A DNA stretch of 64,000 nucleotides from Adiantum capillus-veneris (lineage: Eukaryota; Streptophyta; Polypodiopsida; Polypodiales; Pteridaceae): NCBI GenBank assembly GCA_014529385.2, contig CM043952.1:64690370-64754369 (forward strand), written 5' to 3'. Below, in pieces: positions 53,495 through 62,375 of this stretch. Within the stretch, counting starts at the first letter, position 1, and the number at the start of each line of letters is the position of its first letter. The translations under genes were made by a program, and so were the position numbers. The notes under the pieces were generated by a model that did no database searches, was not told where the DNA came from, and saw nothing but the letters and a program-made list of their open reading frames with translations.

Positions 53495-54881
53495 TATGGT
53501 GACCGCGGAGAGCATGACGGCTTTGAGAGCTTCGAGGCGATAGCTCGCTCGCTCTCGACGGTGGAGTTCGATCGCGGAGTTTCACGGAGAGCGATTTTAG
53601 CTTGAGGAGCATTGTCTTTGGAGCTTAGGAGCTTGGTGTGGTCAAGCTTGGTCGAGGAGGCGGTTGCGGCTTCCTTGGTGAGAGGAGCTTTTGAGCTCAG
53701 TGGAGCTCGTTAGAGAAGTGCTCGGCGGAGGAGAGCTTGACATTCGAGTGCTTGGATGCTGTTGTGGCAGAGCTCTTGTGTTGGAGCTTGCATTGAGAGG
53801 ACATTGCATCACTCAGAGTGGAGCAGGAGCAGGTTCAAGACTGTGTGCAGCTCGTTTTTGCCATTTTCGGGCTCTAAAACGCAGTTTTTTGCGTAGCTCC
53901 GTCATACAGAGTCAGATCTACATGATCCAGGAGTCTAGGTCAGGGTTTTGGCACGCTCCGGATGCGATGGTGATGTCTATTTGCTGAAATTATGCTTTGA
54001 ATTACAGCAGGTACAGCAGCAAGTTTATTTGTGCACTCTCAGGTCCCAAAAACACTGTTTTTGGCATAGCTTTCACACCCGGACTCGGATACATATGATC
54101 GAGGAGTCTACCTTGGGGTTTTGGCACGCTCCGGACGCGCTTGTCATATCAGAATTTTAAAATTCTGAATGCTGAATTTTCTGCAGCAGCAGTTGTTTAT
54201 TGTGTGTCGAGGATTCCACACATGGTTTGCTCTCAGATGTGAGAGTGATATTTGCTGCAAGTTTCCTCACACGTGGGAGGATACGATGTATGCCTTATGT
54301 GGTTTGATGCTCAGGGAGACTAATGTGATTGCATTTTGAGCTCGGCAATGTATGCCTCGAGCATGTTTTTTGGCAGTCACAGGTAGAGCAGATATTTGTG
54401 TACTAGATTTGCAGGTGTTTGCAATGATGTATGCAAAGTGTGGAGATTGGTGCATGCATTTGGAGTACGGTTTGATGCGCTTTGGTTGCTCATGGTTTTG
54501 AGCGTGCAGTCAGTTTGGTTACTGGTTTTGTGGCCGTTTTACTGACGAAACTCTGGCGAAATTTTTCCAGGAGTTTTATGCGCATCATTTATGCGATCTA
54601 GGTAGAGATTGCGGGTTGCACTCAACATTTGCGTGCGGTGTTCTCTGCATGTGGGAGATTTGTGCGTGTATATGCATCGATACCGCACAGTGTGGGCTTG
54701 GTGATTAGCTCACAGATTGCAGTGTGATACTAGAGCAGGCGAGGCTTGTATTGACATTGCGGGAGCTCTATTTTGGAGTGTGTCTCACAGGTTTTACATT
54801 GTGTTTCTGGCCATATTTATAGACAGTTTCCAGGTGTTGTTGGTGAGGTGGTTTTGCTTTCTAGTTTGCTACATTGTGCTC
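53495..54881 (+). other. Long leader of element C with a diverged 174-bp-period duplication
   Basis: About 1.4 kb without a supported gene. The block at about 53859-53977 recurs diverged at 54033-54151; shared pieces include GGAGTCTA and GGGTTTTGGCACGCTCCGGA, followed in each by a similar spacing to the next block. Leaders of retrotransposons carry packaging signals, and a duplicated element here could serve that purpose. That is inference. Confidence 0.6.
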
Positions 54882-56711
54882 ATGGCAGAGACAGGTGATC
54901 GATCAGATTGTGACCTCTCACAGATGCGCGTGTTTGATGGGTCAGACTTTGCGGCATGGAGAGAGTGTATGCTTGATGCATTGACACAGCGAGGGTTGCA
55001 TCGACCATTGAGTGGTGATGTAGGTAGACCTTCAAACATGTCTGACGATCAGTGGCAGGAGCTAGAGGAGATGGCACTATCTACGCTCTCTTTGCACCTT
55101 GCGGAATCTGTATATGCTCTTGTTATGTATGAGACTACTTCGAGAGCACTTTGGCGCAGATTACATGATATGTATGATAGATCTGAGTCATCACGGACTC
55201 GTGTGAGACATGTACATTCACGAGCACGCCGACAGATGACATGTTGGTATTGTGGTCATTCTGGACACGTTAGACGGCGCTGTTTTCGTCGTATGCGACA
55301 TCGTAGGAGACATGGCAGTCTCAGAGATGTATGTAGTGATGCCATGGACTCAGTTGCTTTGACAGTTGAGGCACATGTAGTGTCGGAGTATACTAGTGAC
55401 GGGGATGTCACTTTTACCTCGAGGTATGCACGAGATGCTATACATGTGGATAGTGCACTCCCTTCGCAGTGGTTGCTAGACGCAGATGCTATGTTTCATG
55501 TCACGCCGCATCGTGCATGGTTTTGTAGCTATTCTAGCGGGATGCTTGGCAGTGTACGTTTGACCGATGGATCGGTGCATGCAATAGCAGGTGCAGGAGA
55601 TGTGAGACTGTCATTACCGAGTGGTGCATCTTACTTGTTACGACATGTGCGCTATGTACCAGATTTGACAGTGAGTTTGATCTCGATTGGTCAGCTTAGA
55701 GATTGTGGATGTCAGATTTCGCTACGAGAGCGAGATTTTGTGATGCATTTGGGTTCGCTAGTGATTGCGAGAGGTGCCAGGAGTGGTACAGGTTACCCAT
55801 TGCATGTGGATCACGGGAGAGACGGTGTTGTCTCTGTGATCACGCAGCCAGGTAGACAGCAAGAGAGCAGGCGAGTCTCTTTTGCTTGTGGGTTGCAGGA
55901 TGCTTTGCATGGAGTGCAAAGTAGTGAGCTCGTTGTGCACACAGTTGAGGCACGACTTGAACAGTCACACAGAGAGGTGACAGAGTCAGACATGCATGCT
56001 TTGCTAGTGATTGAGCAAAGTAGAGAGTCAGTTGTGCGAGATACTTCTATGCAGGATAGACAGGTAGAGCGGTCTTGCTCTAGTGAGTCACGACAGGAGG
56101 ACGTTGTGCAAGAGTCTATGCATACGGAGTTAGAGCATGAGAGCTCTAGTGAGTCACAGCAGATTGAGTGGTCATGTTTGCAGTGGATGATTGCAGAGGA
56201 GGCTGAGATGTCAGCGATTATGCAGTCATTCCTTTCTATGCTCGACAGTGAGCATGGGGATATAGTTGTGCAGGATATGTCTTCCAGCAGACACCTAGAG
56301 CAGCTGGTTTGCTCTGAGGTTGCACGACAGGTTGATGCATCTTTTGCGGACAGTCAGAAGATGCATGTGGCTGACACGCCTTGTCAGTCAGAGATGCCTA
56401 TTGCCAGGGATATATATGTTGATGCATGCTCCGTAGAGCTAGCAGGGCCCGCTAGCATTGCATCGGCATTCGGTGGTCTCATGTATGAGATGTTGATCTT
56501 GAGACCGGATATCGCAGCTGCAGTGGGAGCATTTGCAGTTGGGGTTGTCAGTCGTTTGTTGACTGATGATGGCATAGTGCACGAGGGAGATATGCAGGTA
56601 TTGTGTACATACTTGCAGTACGTGTGCGGTACGTCTGGTGGTGTATGGACTTACACGGGAGCAGGACAGCCGAATGCACACGATCACAGCCAGCCAGTGG
56701 GCATCGGTTGA
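54882..56711 (+). CDS. Intact single ORF of element C: Gag-like, zinc knuckle, altered protease-like, RT tail
   Basis: The start is placed at MAETGDRSDCDLSQMRVFDG because this is the normal copia gag start; 55 upstream codons are open but hydrophobic. About 609 codons without a stop. Residues 10-105: copia gag N-terminal part (FDGSDFAAWRECMLDALTQR, LSLHLAESVY). Residues 121-134: zinc knuckle CWYCGHSGHVRRRC followed by an Arg-rich patch. Residues 197-320: protease-like WLLDADAMFHVTPHRAWF, with the first Asp (D200) but SGA replaced by ADA, then YVPDLTVSLISIGQL. Residues 320-540: Ser/Glu/Gln-rich linker without a domain. Residues about 560-605: RT C-terminal tail (GGLMYEMLILRPDIAAAVGA). Integrase, YVDD and RNase H are absent. 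It may supply Gag-like packaging function, or persist because it is recent. Confidence 0.8.
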   Translation: MAETGDRSDCDLSQMRVFDGSDFAAWRECMLDALTQRGLHRPLSGDVGRPSNMSDDQWQELEEMALSTLSLHLAESVYALVMYETTSRALWRRLHDMYDRSESSRTRVRHVHSRARRQMTCWYCGHSGHVRRRCFRRMRHRRRHGSLRDVCSDAMDSVALTVEAHVVSEYTSDGDVTFTSRYARDAIHVDSALPSQWLLDADAMFHVTPHRAWFCSYSSGMLGSVRLTDGSVHAIAGAGDVRLSLPSGASYLLRHVRYVPDLTVSLISIGQLRDCGCQISLRERDFVMHLGSLVIARGARSGTGYPLHVDHGRDGVVSVITQPGRQQESRRVSFACGLQDALHGVQSSELVVHTVEARLEQSHREVTESDMHALLVIEQSRESVVRDTSMQDRQVERSCSSESRQEDVVQESMHTELEHESSSESQQIEWSCLQWMIAEEAEMSAIMQSFLSMLDSEHGDIVVQDMSSSRHLEQLVCSEVARQVDASFADSQKMHVADTPCQSEMPIARDIYVDACSVELAGPASIASAFGGLMYEMLILRPDIAAAVGAFAVGVVSRLLTDDGIVHEGDMQVLCTYLQYVCGTSGGVWTYTGAGQPNAHDHSQPVGIG

Positions 56712-56758
56712 GAGCGGTTTTCTCTCACCTTTTGTAGTCTTTAGACTAGGTTCCCTTG

Positions 56759-56790
56759 CTTAAAGGCACAGTCGCCTTTAAGTGGGAGGT
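56759..56790 (+). other. Hairpin and polypurine tract of element C
   Basis: CTTAAAGGC (56759-56767), loop ACAGTC, GCCTTTAAG (56774-56782) forms a perfect 9-bp stem. Its 3' arm runs into the polypurine tract AAGTGGGAGGT, which abuts the right LTR at 56791. Confidence 0.8.
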
Positions 56791-56976
56791 TGTTGGGGTA
56801 TAGGCGCCTGTGCTTTGCCCGGCCGCCCAGAGTTTGGGCGCCCACTGACTTGCATACCTTATACATAGCATAAGTGTATAGGGGGCTGCTCACTCTTGGA
56901 GTCTCCCCACCCACATCGTGTGTGTCTCCTTCTCTCTCTCTCACTCTCCGTCTGTGGTGCTCCCCGATCCCCTTCA
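56791..56976 (+). repeat. Right LTR of element C (186 bp)
   Basis: It is nearly identical to the left LTR. It ends CCCCTTCA directly before the TAGAG target copy. Confidence 0.93.
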
Positions 56977-56981
56977 TAGAG
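56977..56981 (+). repeat. Target-site duplication of element C, right copy
   Basis: TAGAG, matching 53289-53293. Confidence 0.92.
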
Positions 56982-57081
56982 CATCGTGAGTTCTTATTAG
57001 GTTTTTACAAAAGAATATGTGTACATACCTGGCGGCCCGCCCACTTACCTGGGCGACCACATTCGGCTTTATACCCCAACA
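56982..57081 (-). repeat. Left LTR of element B (3' LTR), inner part
   Basis: This matches 62271-62370 with about four differences in 100 bases. In the sense direction it starts TGTTGGGGTATA at 57081. It contains the CGCCCA/TGGGCG stem-loop at 57038-57055. Confidence 0.9.
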
Positions 57082-57117
57082 ACCTCCCACTTAAAGTCCA
57101 ATGTGGTACTTTAAGTG
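57082..57117 (-). other. Polypurine tract and hairpin of element B
   Basis: On the minus strand CACTTAAAGT (57117-57108), a 10-base loop, and ACTTTAAGTG (57097-57088) form a perfect 10-bp stem. GGGAGGT follows directly, then the LTR. The position and outer stem (CTTAAAG...CTTTAAG) match element C, while the inner stem bases differ but remain paired. Confidence 0.8.
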
Positions 57118-57185
57118 TGAGAGAAGCTACTATACAAGCTAATATACAAGAGATGTAGAGAAGTGATGTACTACCCTACACCTAA

Positions 57186-57716
57186 CTACTTGCGAAAATG
57201 CGCAAAGCTCTCTGAGGTAAGTCCTTTTGTAAGTAGATCAGCAGGATTTTCTGTGGTGTGAACTTTGACAAGATGAAGTTTCTTATCCTCAAGCATTTCC
57301 CTGATGAAATGATACTTCACATCCACATGCTTTGTCTTTGAGTGATAAACTGGATTGCGATCCAATTGTATAGCACTTTGACTATCACAATATAACACAA
57401 GCATCTCTTCTTTGATTCCCAAATCTGTTACTAGTCGATTAAGCCAAATTGATTATTTGCATGCCTCTGATGCTGCAACATATTCAACCTCTGTAGTAGA
57501 CTAAGTAACTCAATCTTGTAATCTAGAACGCCATGATACTGCTCCACCAGCCAATGTAAAGACATACCCTGACGTAGACCTTTTGTTGTCTAAGTCACCT
57601 GCATAATCTGAGTCTGTAAAACCCTTTACACTTAGCTACTGACTCCCATAGCATATACGCATAATCTTTGTAGCTTTCAGGTATCTCAATATTCCTTTCA
57701 CTGCCTCCCAATGTTT
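57186..57716 (-). pseudogene. RNase H of element B
   Basis: The open frame 57422-57186 reads EEMLVLYCDSQSAIQLDRNP, then KHVDVKYHFIREMLEDKKLH and NPADLLTKGL, the C-terminal half of copia RNase H with its DSQSA motif. The upstream half (57716-57423) continues from RT but is interrupted by several stops. It would degrade the RNA strand during reverse transcription. The end lies about 70 bases before the hairpin and polypurine tract. Confidence 0.8.
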
Positions 57717-58876
57717 CTAGCATGGGTTTGACATGTATTGACTTACTACTCCCACTGCAAATGCAATGTCTGGGCGAGTAGTAATCATTGCATACATCAA
57801 ACTACCCACTGCAGACTCATATGGAATATTATCCATTTCAACCTGTTCTTCCTCAGACACAGGACAATCTTGTTTGCTAAGTTTCACATATGGTGGCAAT
57901 GGAACACTCAATGCCTTTCCCTTCTCCATATTGAAACGTTGCAAAACCTTGTCAATATACTCTGTTTGAGATAACCAAATCAACTTCTTTGATCTATCTC
58001 TCTCAATGTGCATACCAAGTATATGACTTGCCTCACCCATGTCTTTCATGTCAAACGATTTTGCCATCTTTGACTTCAAAGCTGAAATTTCTTCCAAGTG
58101 CTTGCCAGCAATCAACATGTCATCCACATACAAAATAAGGATCAGCCAACTGCCCTCCTTAGCCTTCTTTGTATATAGACAGAGATCGAACTCACTACGT
58201 TTGTAGCCTTGAGAAATCATAAACTTGTGGAACTTATGGTACCATGCCCTCGGTGATTGTTTTAAGCCATAAAGACTCTTTAACAACTGGCATACCAAAT
58301 CTTCCTTGCCTTTCTCAACAAACCCTTCTGGCTGCTGCATGTAAATTTCCACATCTAAATCACCATGCAAGAACCTGTCTTGACATCCATTTGGTGCAAC
58401 ACCAAATCTAATATGGCAACCAATGCAAGAAAGCATCTCAATGCAGTCATCTTGACCACTGGAGAGAAGACTTCATCAAAGTCAATGCCTTGTTCTTGCT
58501 TAAAGCCCTTGGCAACAAGCCTTGCTTTGTACTTTGGCTAACTATCATGAGCGGTGATCTTATACCTGTAAACCCATTTACAAGGTAGATACTTTTTTCC
58601 CTGTGGTAATTTAACTAGCTTCCATGTCTGGTTTTTATGCAGAGCTGTCATCTCTGACTGCATGGCCAATTGCCAATTCCCGGAGTCCTTCATTTGCACT
58701 GCTTCCTTGTAACATGAAGGATCATTGCAATCAGTCAACATGACATAGTTCATAGATGGAACAAACCTATCAGGAGGTCGTGTGATACGTTCAGATCTAC
58801 ACACAATAGGTCGCTCAGGCTCAGCCACAACCTGTGGTTCCACTCTATCTTGTCCTTGCTCCTCTTGAGCCCTCAC
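57717..58876 (-). pseudogene. Reverse transcriptase of element B
   Basis: The first part (58876-58538) reads RPIVCRSERITRPPDRFVPS and WQLAMQSEMTALHKNQTWKL, leading to CKWVYRYK, the copia RT entry. A stop and frame loss at 58537-58437 follow. The open frame 58436-57717 then reads [36 protein letters not shown], the catalytic ILYVDDMLIAGK, and SAVGSLMYAMITTRPDIAFA. This last segment is the one preserved in the ORF of element C. The Asp pair is intact. The frame is broken at least once between the two parts. Confidence 0.85.
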
Positions 58877-58879
58877 ATT

Positions 58880-60814
58880 TTATCTTGCACGTGCAGGTCC
58901 ATCTTCTTGGAAGACAACTCTTCTAATCTCCTCAACCCTCTCTGGTTTAGAATGATATTTGGCTTGATTAAAGTGAACATCATTGCTGCGGATAACCTTT
59001 CTGAATTCGGGATCCCAAAGTCTGTACCCCATCTCACGAGAATTACCATAGCCTAGAAAGATGCACTTTCTACTCTTTGGCTCAAGTTTGTTCCTAAATT
59101 CCTTTGGAACATGAGTATATGCCTCACATCCAAAGACTCTGAGATGCTTGTATGAGGGCATTTTGCCTGACCATACCATCTCTGCCACTGAATCCTTCTG
59201 CAAAACCTTGCTAGGAGATCTATTTATAAGATGAACAGTTGTTGATACAGCTTCAGCCCAAAACCCATTTGGAAGTTGTGCATTAGACAACATACTTCTG
59301 ACCTTCTCTTGTATGGTCCTATTCATCCTCTCAGCAACACCATTTTGAGGAGGATTGTAAGGAGCAGTAAGTTCACGTTTTATACCTTTTGACTCACAAA
59401 AGTCCTGAAAGGCCTTTGAAACATACTCTCCACCATTGTCAGTGCGTAAGCATTTAAGCTTCTCGCCGCTCTGATTCTCCACAAGTGTCACAAACGTTTT
59501 GAAAACACTAAACGCTTCATCCTTGTGCTTGAGAAAGTAAACCCATACTTTCCTCGAGTAATCATCTATAAATTTCATAAAGTAAGAAGCTCCCCCTAGA
59601 GATAGGTTAGGCATAGGTCCACACAAACCACTGTGAACAAGTGCCAACTGTGTATCTCTTCTACTGCTTCTATTCTTATGTGGCTGCTGTGTTTGCTTAC
59701 CATACAGACAATGTTCACAGAATTCAAAATCATTAAATGACAAGCCAGGCAAATAACCAGAACGAGGCAAGATTTCCATTCCCTTCTTGGACATATGTCC
59801 TAACCGGCTATGCCACAAAGAAACGTTCGGCTGCTCGGTTACATTGATTACATTTTTAGAGACATTTGATACATAAATCAGGTAAAGTCCTCCAGAATTT
59901 ACTCCATGTGCTACTGTCATAGAACCCTTGGATATCTTCCACATGTTCTGTCCAAAAGTGGTGACGTAGCCAGCATCATCAAGTAAACCTGTGCTGATCA
60001 AGCTCTTTGTAATTGCGGGAACATGTCTCACATTCTTCAGCGTGAAAGAAGAGCCATTCTGAAACTTCAATTGAACATCTCCAACACCTAAGATCTCACA
60101 TGTCTGCCCATTGCCTAGCCGAACATGATCTTTAGTGGTCACATAAGAGGTAAACCACTCCTTGTTTGGAGACACATGAAGTGATGCCCCTGATTCTATA
60201 ATCCAGTCACTCAGTGCATTTCCATCAGATGCTGTAAGAAGAGCTGAGTCCATTGTATTTTTCAAGAAGTAGATATCTCCTGACACTAGATTGTCATCCT
60301 CTGCAACAGTTTTTGTCACATTTATTTCTTGAATCTTCACTGAGGACTTGTTCTTCTCACCATGGTCTTCTGCTTTCTCTTTGCCTTTTTCTGCTTTCCA
60401 TTCTGTGCAGTCTCTTTTCATGTGACCCTTCTTGCCACAATGGTAGCATTCTATGTCACTCTTGCCTTTAGCACTGCGGGACTTGCTATGAGACTGATCC
60501 CTCTTTCCACCTTTGTAATTTTCTTTGTTCCTTCCCCTGACAACTAAGGCTTTTCCTTTGCCTTTGTCCATTGTCTTTCTATTGGTTTCTTCAGTAAGCA
60601 GACTGCCTTCTACACCTGCTATGGTCAAACCATCTGGACGTGCAGAATTACTCAAAGCTGTGCGAAAAGTGTCCCAACTTTCCAACAATGTGATCAACAG
60701 GAACATAGCTCTAACAGGTTTATCAAACTTGACACCTTGAGCTGACAACTGACTGTAGATGGTGTTGAATTCATTCAGATGATTGGACATAGGTGTCCCT
60801 TCTTTCATCTTCAA
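58880..60814 (-). CDS. Gag C-terminus, zinc knuckle, protease and integrase of element B
   Basis: An open frame of 644 codons. Gag helical part (NEFNTIYSQLSAQGVKFDKP), basic linker, zinc knuckle CYHCGKKGHMKRDC (residues 123-136; 60448-60407). Protease DWIIESGASLHVSPNKEWF: the catalytic Asp of DSGAS is Glu (residue 207). Pre-integrase LWHSRLGHMSKKGMEI and FCEHCLYGKQ. Integrase VHSGLCGPMPN, where the first catalytic Asp (HSD) is Gly, then CLRTDNGGEYV and GVAERMNR with the other two residues. C-terminal FLGYGNSREMGYRLWDPEFR. The protein as read could neither process itself normally nor integrate. It is flanked by stops on both sides. Confidence 0.88.
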   Translation of the reverse strand: MKMKEGTPMSNHLNEFNTIYSQLSAQGVKFDKPVRAMFLLITLLESWDTFRTALSNSARPDGLTIAGVEGSLLTEETNRKTMDKGKGKALVVRGRNKENYKGGKRDQSHSKSRSAKGKSDIECYHCGKKGHMKRDCTEWKAEKGKEKAEDHGEKNKSSVKIQEINVTKTVAEDDNLVSGDIYFLKNTMDSALLTASDGNALSDWIIESGASLHVSPNKEWFTSYVTTKDHVRLGNGQTCEILGVGDVQLKFQNGSSFTLKNVRHVPAITKSLISTGLLDDAGYVTTFGQNMWKISKGSMTVAHGVNSGGLYLIYVSNVSKNVINVTEQPNVSLWHSRLGHMSKKGMEILPRSGYLPGLSFNDFEFCEHCLYGKQTQQPHKNRSSRRDTQLALVHSGLCGPMPNLSLGGASYFMKFIDDYSRKVWVYFLKHKDEAFSVFKTFVTLVENQSGEKLKCLRTDNGGEYVSKAFQDFCESKGIKRELTAPYNPPQNGVAERMNRTIQEKVRSMLSNAQLPNGFWAEAVSTTVHLINRSPSKVLQKDSVAEMVWSGKMPSYKHLRVFGCEAYTHVPKEFRNKLEPKSRKCIFLGYGNSREMGYRLWDPEFRKVIRSNDVHFNQAKYHSKPERVEEIRRVVFQEDGPARAR

Positions 60815-61152
60815 GTCAACAAGCTTCTTAAGCCAGTATACCTGTGAAGCTGCACTCTACTTCTCATAAAGATCACTCAGCTTTGTCCATGCTTGATAAG
60901 CCGACATCTCGTCTGCTACATTGAAGTAAACGCTTTCTGCCGAAGTCAGCATAATGGTAGAAAGTGCCAATTCATCCATTTCGCTCCATTCATCTTCGTC
61001 CATATCTTGTGTTTTTATCCCCTTGAGCTTTATAGGTTTTATCTGCTTCTTTTGTACCAACACATGCCAAATCTGCTTCTTCCACACAATGGGAAATTGG
61101 TTCCATCCAGCTTCTTGATATTGTAAAGAGCAGTGTCCTGTGATCGAGCCAT
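60815..61152 (-). pseudogene. Gag N-terminal part of element B
   Basis: The ATG at 61152 (MARSQDTALYNIKKLDGTNF) is the likely polyprotein start. A one-base loss near 61095 shifts into the open frame 61087-60857 (IWHVLVQKKQIKPIKLKGIK, DEWSEMDELALSTIMLTSAE). A TAG at about 60857, probably from a Gln or Lys codon, ends it; gag continues in frame toward 60814. The segment is the copia gag (UBN2-type) domain that forms the particle. The part MDELALSTIMLTSAESVY closely parallels MALSTLSLHLAESVY in element C. Confidence 0.8.
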
Positions 61153-62164
61153 AGCTACGCTTGACAGTAGTTTACTTTCTTGGGAAAAATTCGGCAGAGT
61201 TTCTCCTGTAAACTGACCTCTGAACCAATATCAACCTGTCAAATGAACCAATAAAGCTTCAGATTCTGCAGAAATTTCGACAGAGTCTCCTTTGTAAAAT
61301 GGCTCTGGTGTACTCAAAAACAGACCAAAAAACAGCTCAAAAAACCACTGTCTCTCTAACACTGTAAGTTGTGGGTAAACCTGTCCTGCTCCTGTACTAT
61401 CTCTCACTGTCCTGTCACTGTCCTGTAAGCATAGGCTGCGACAATGCCTCAATGGCAGTAAAGCAAAGATGTAATCCCAACTGTCTAACTCACAGTCAAT
61501 ACATCCTAGCTGCCTATCTAAGGGTGCTCGAGGGATCTCTCCAAGACCTGTATCATCGAAAGGATCTCAACATTCAAGAATCCCCCAACTCAATAAAACC
61601 TCATTCGACCCTCAACAAAGGCTGCAGTAAATCTGACAGTACATAGACTTCCCACAAAGTCATACATCCACAAATTTCCCACTGTATGCTGTAACCGCTG
61701 CGGCGGTTGTTTGCTGCGTGACTCACAGCCAGCAAACCCTCAACAGACATACATCATCTCTGACAATACATCCCATGTGGAAGTACCTGCAATATCAGGA
61801 TAAAATCTGGAATATCAAGCAACAAACACAAGCTACCTGATGAACGGGTGGATGTCGCCTACAGTCTGTGTGTAGGTGCGCTCGTGTCGTATGTGACACG
61901 CCTCCAAGAACTGTAAGCCATTCTTCGTTGTGTAGATAGCCACAAATCAGCATTCTGGAAGTGCAGATATCCTCAGCACTTGCAGTCGTAGGCCGAAACC
62001 CCAAAATTGCAGAGTCGGATCTGCACTCGTCGAGACCACGTAGTCGAAAATGGCCTGCGCAGATCTTTGCCGAACGGTGGCCGTGTCTTCGCCTGTCGAA
62101 TCTCACTCCAATCTGAGCAGGTGACTCTGGCTACCTACAAATGCTGACCCGAGCCTCGATCTGA
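61153..62164 (-). other. Leader of element B
   Basis: About 1 kb between primer-binding site and gag ATG without a supported gene; frames within it have no motif. The length is similar to the leader of C. No duplication comparable to that in C was noticed. Confidence 0.55.
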
Positions 62165-62176
62165 GCTCTGATACCA
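62165..62176 (-). other. Primer-binding site of element B
   Basis: On the minus strand TGGTATCAGAGC begins two bases after the LTR end, the same site and spacing as in element C. Confidence 0.88.
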
Positions 62177-62178
62177 GT

Positions 62179-62370
62179 TGAAGGAGTACGAGCGGAAGTG
62201 CGACATGAGAAAGAGTGCGAGAAGAAGAGCGCGACGATATGATGAACTCTCTTTACTGTAATGTGTAGAGCATAGTGAGTTCTTATTATTTTTTTACAAA
62301 AGAATATGTGTACATACCTGGCGGCCCGCCCACTTACCTGGGCGACCACATTGGGCTTTATACCCCAACA
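62179..62370 (-). repeat. Right LTR of element B (5' LTR, 192 bp)
   Basis: In the sense direction it starts TGTTGGGGTATAAAGCCC and ends CGTACTCCTTCA. It contains the CGCCCA-GGTAAG-TGGGCG stem-loop (62327-62344). Confidence 0.93.
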
Positions 62371-62375
62371 TAAAC
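62371..62375 (+). repeat. Target-site duplication of element B, right copy
   Basis: TAAAC, matching 53197-53201. Confidence 0.9.

Larger units (their letters stand above)
53294..56976 (+). mobile_element. Non-autonomous copia element C (3683 bp)
   Basis: LTRs of 187 and 186 bp differ at about three positions. It has a primer-binding site, a 1.4-kb leader, one long intact ORF, a pre-polypurine hairpin and a polypurine tract. It lacks integrase, the RT active site and RNase H, so it must be moved in trans. Its LTR ends, primer-binding site, polypurine tract and hairpin position match element B, whose 3' LTR it has entered. Target duplication TAGAG. It is the youngest insertion in this nest. 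Confidence 0.9.
53202..62370 (-). mobile_element. Ty1/copia element B (minus strand), interrupted by C
   Basis: A complete but dead copia element: 192-bp LTRs starting TGTTGGGGTATA in the sense direction, initiator tRNA-Met primer-binding site, about 1 kb leader, gag-protease-integrase-RT-RNase H, polypurine tract. Target duplication TAAAC. LTR identity is about 92 percent by eye (about 15 differences in 192), so it is older than C, which sits in its 3' LTR, and younger than host element A. Confidence 0.92.

Noticed and set aside
54717-54881. Upstream extension of the element C ORF by 55 codons
   Set aside because: The extension is hydrophobic and leader-like. The ATG at 54882 matches the usual copia gag start, so the longer version is less likely.
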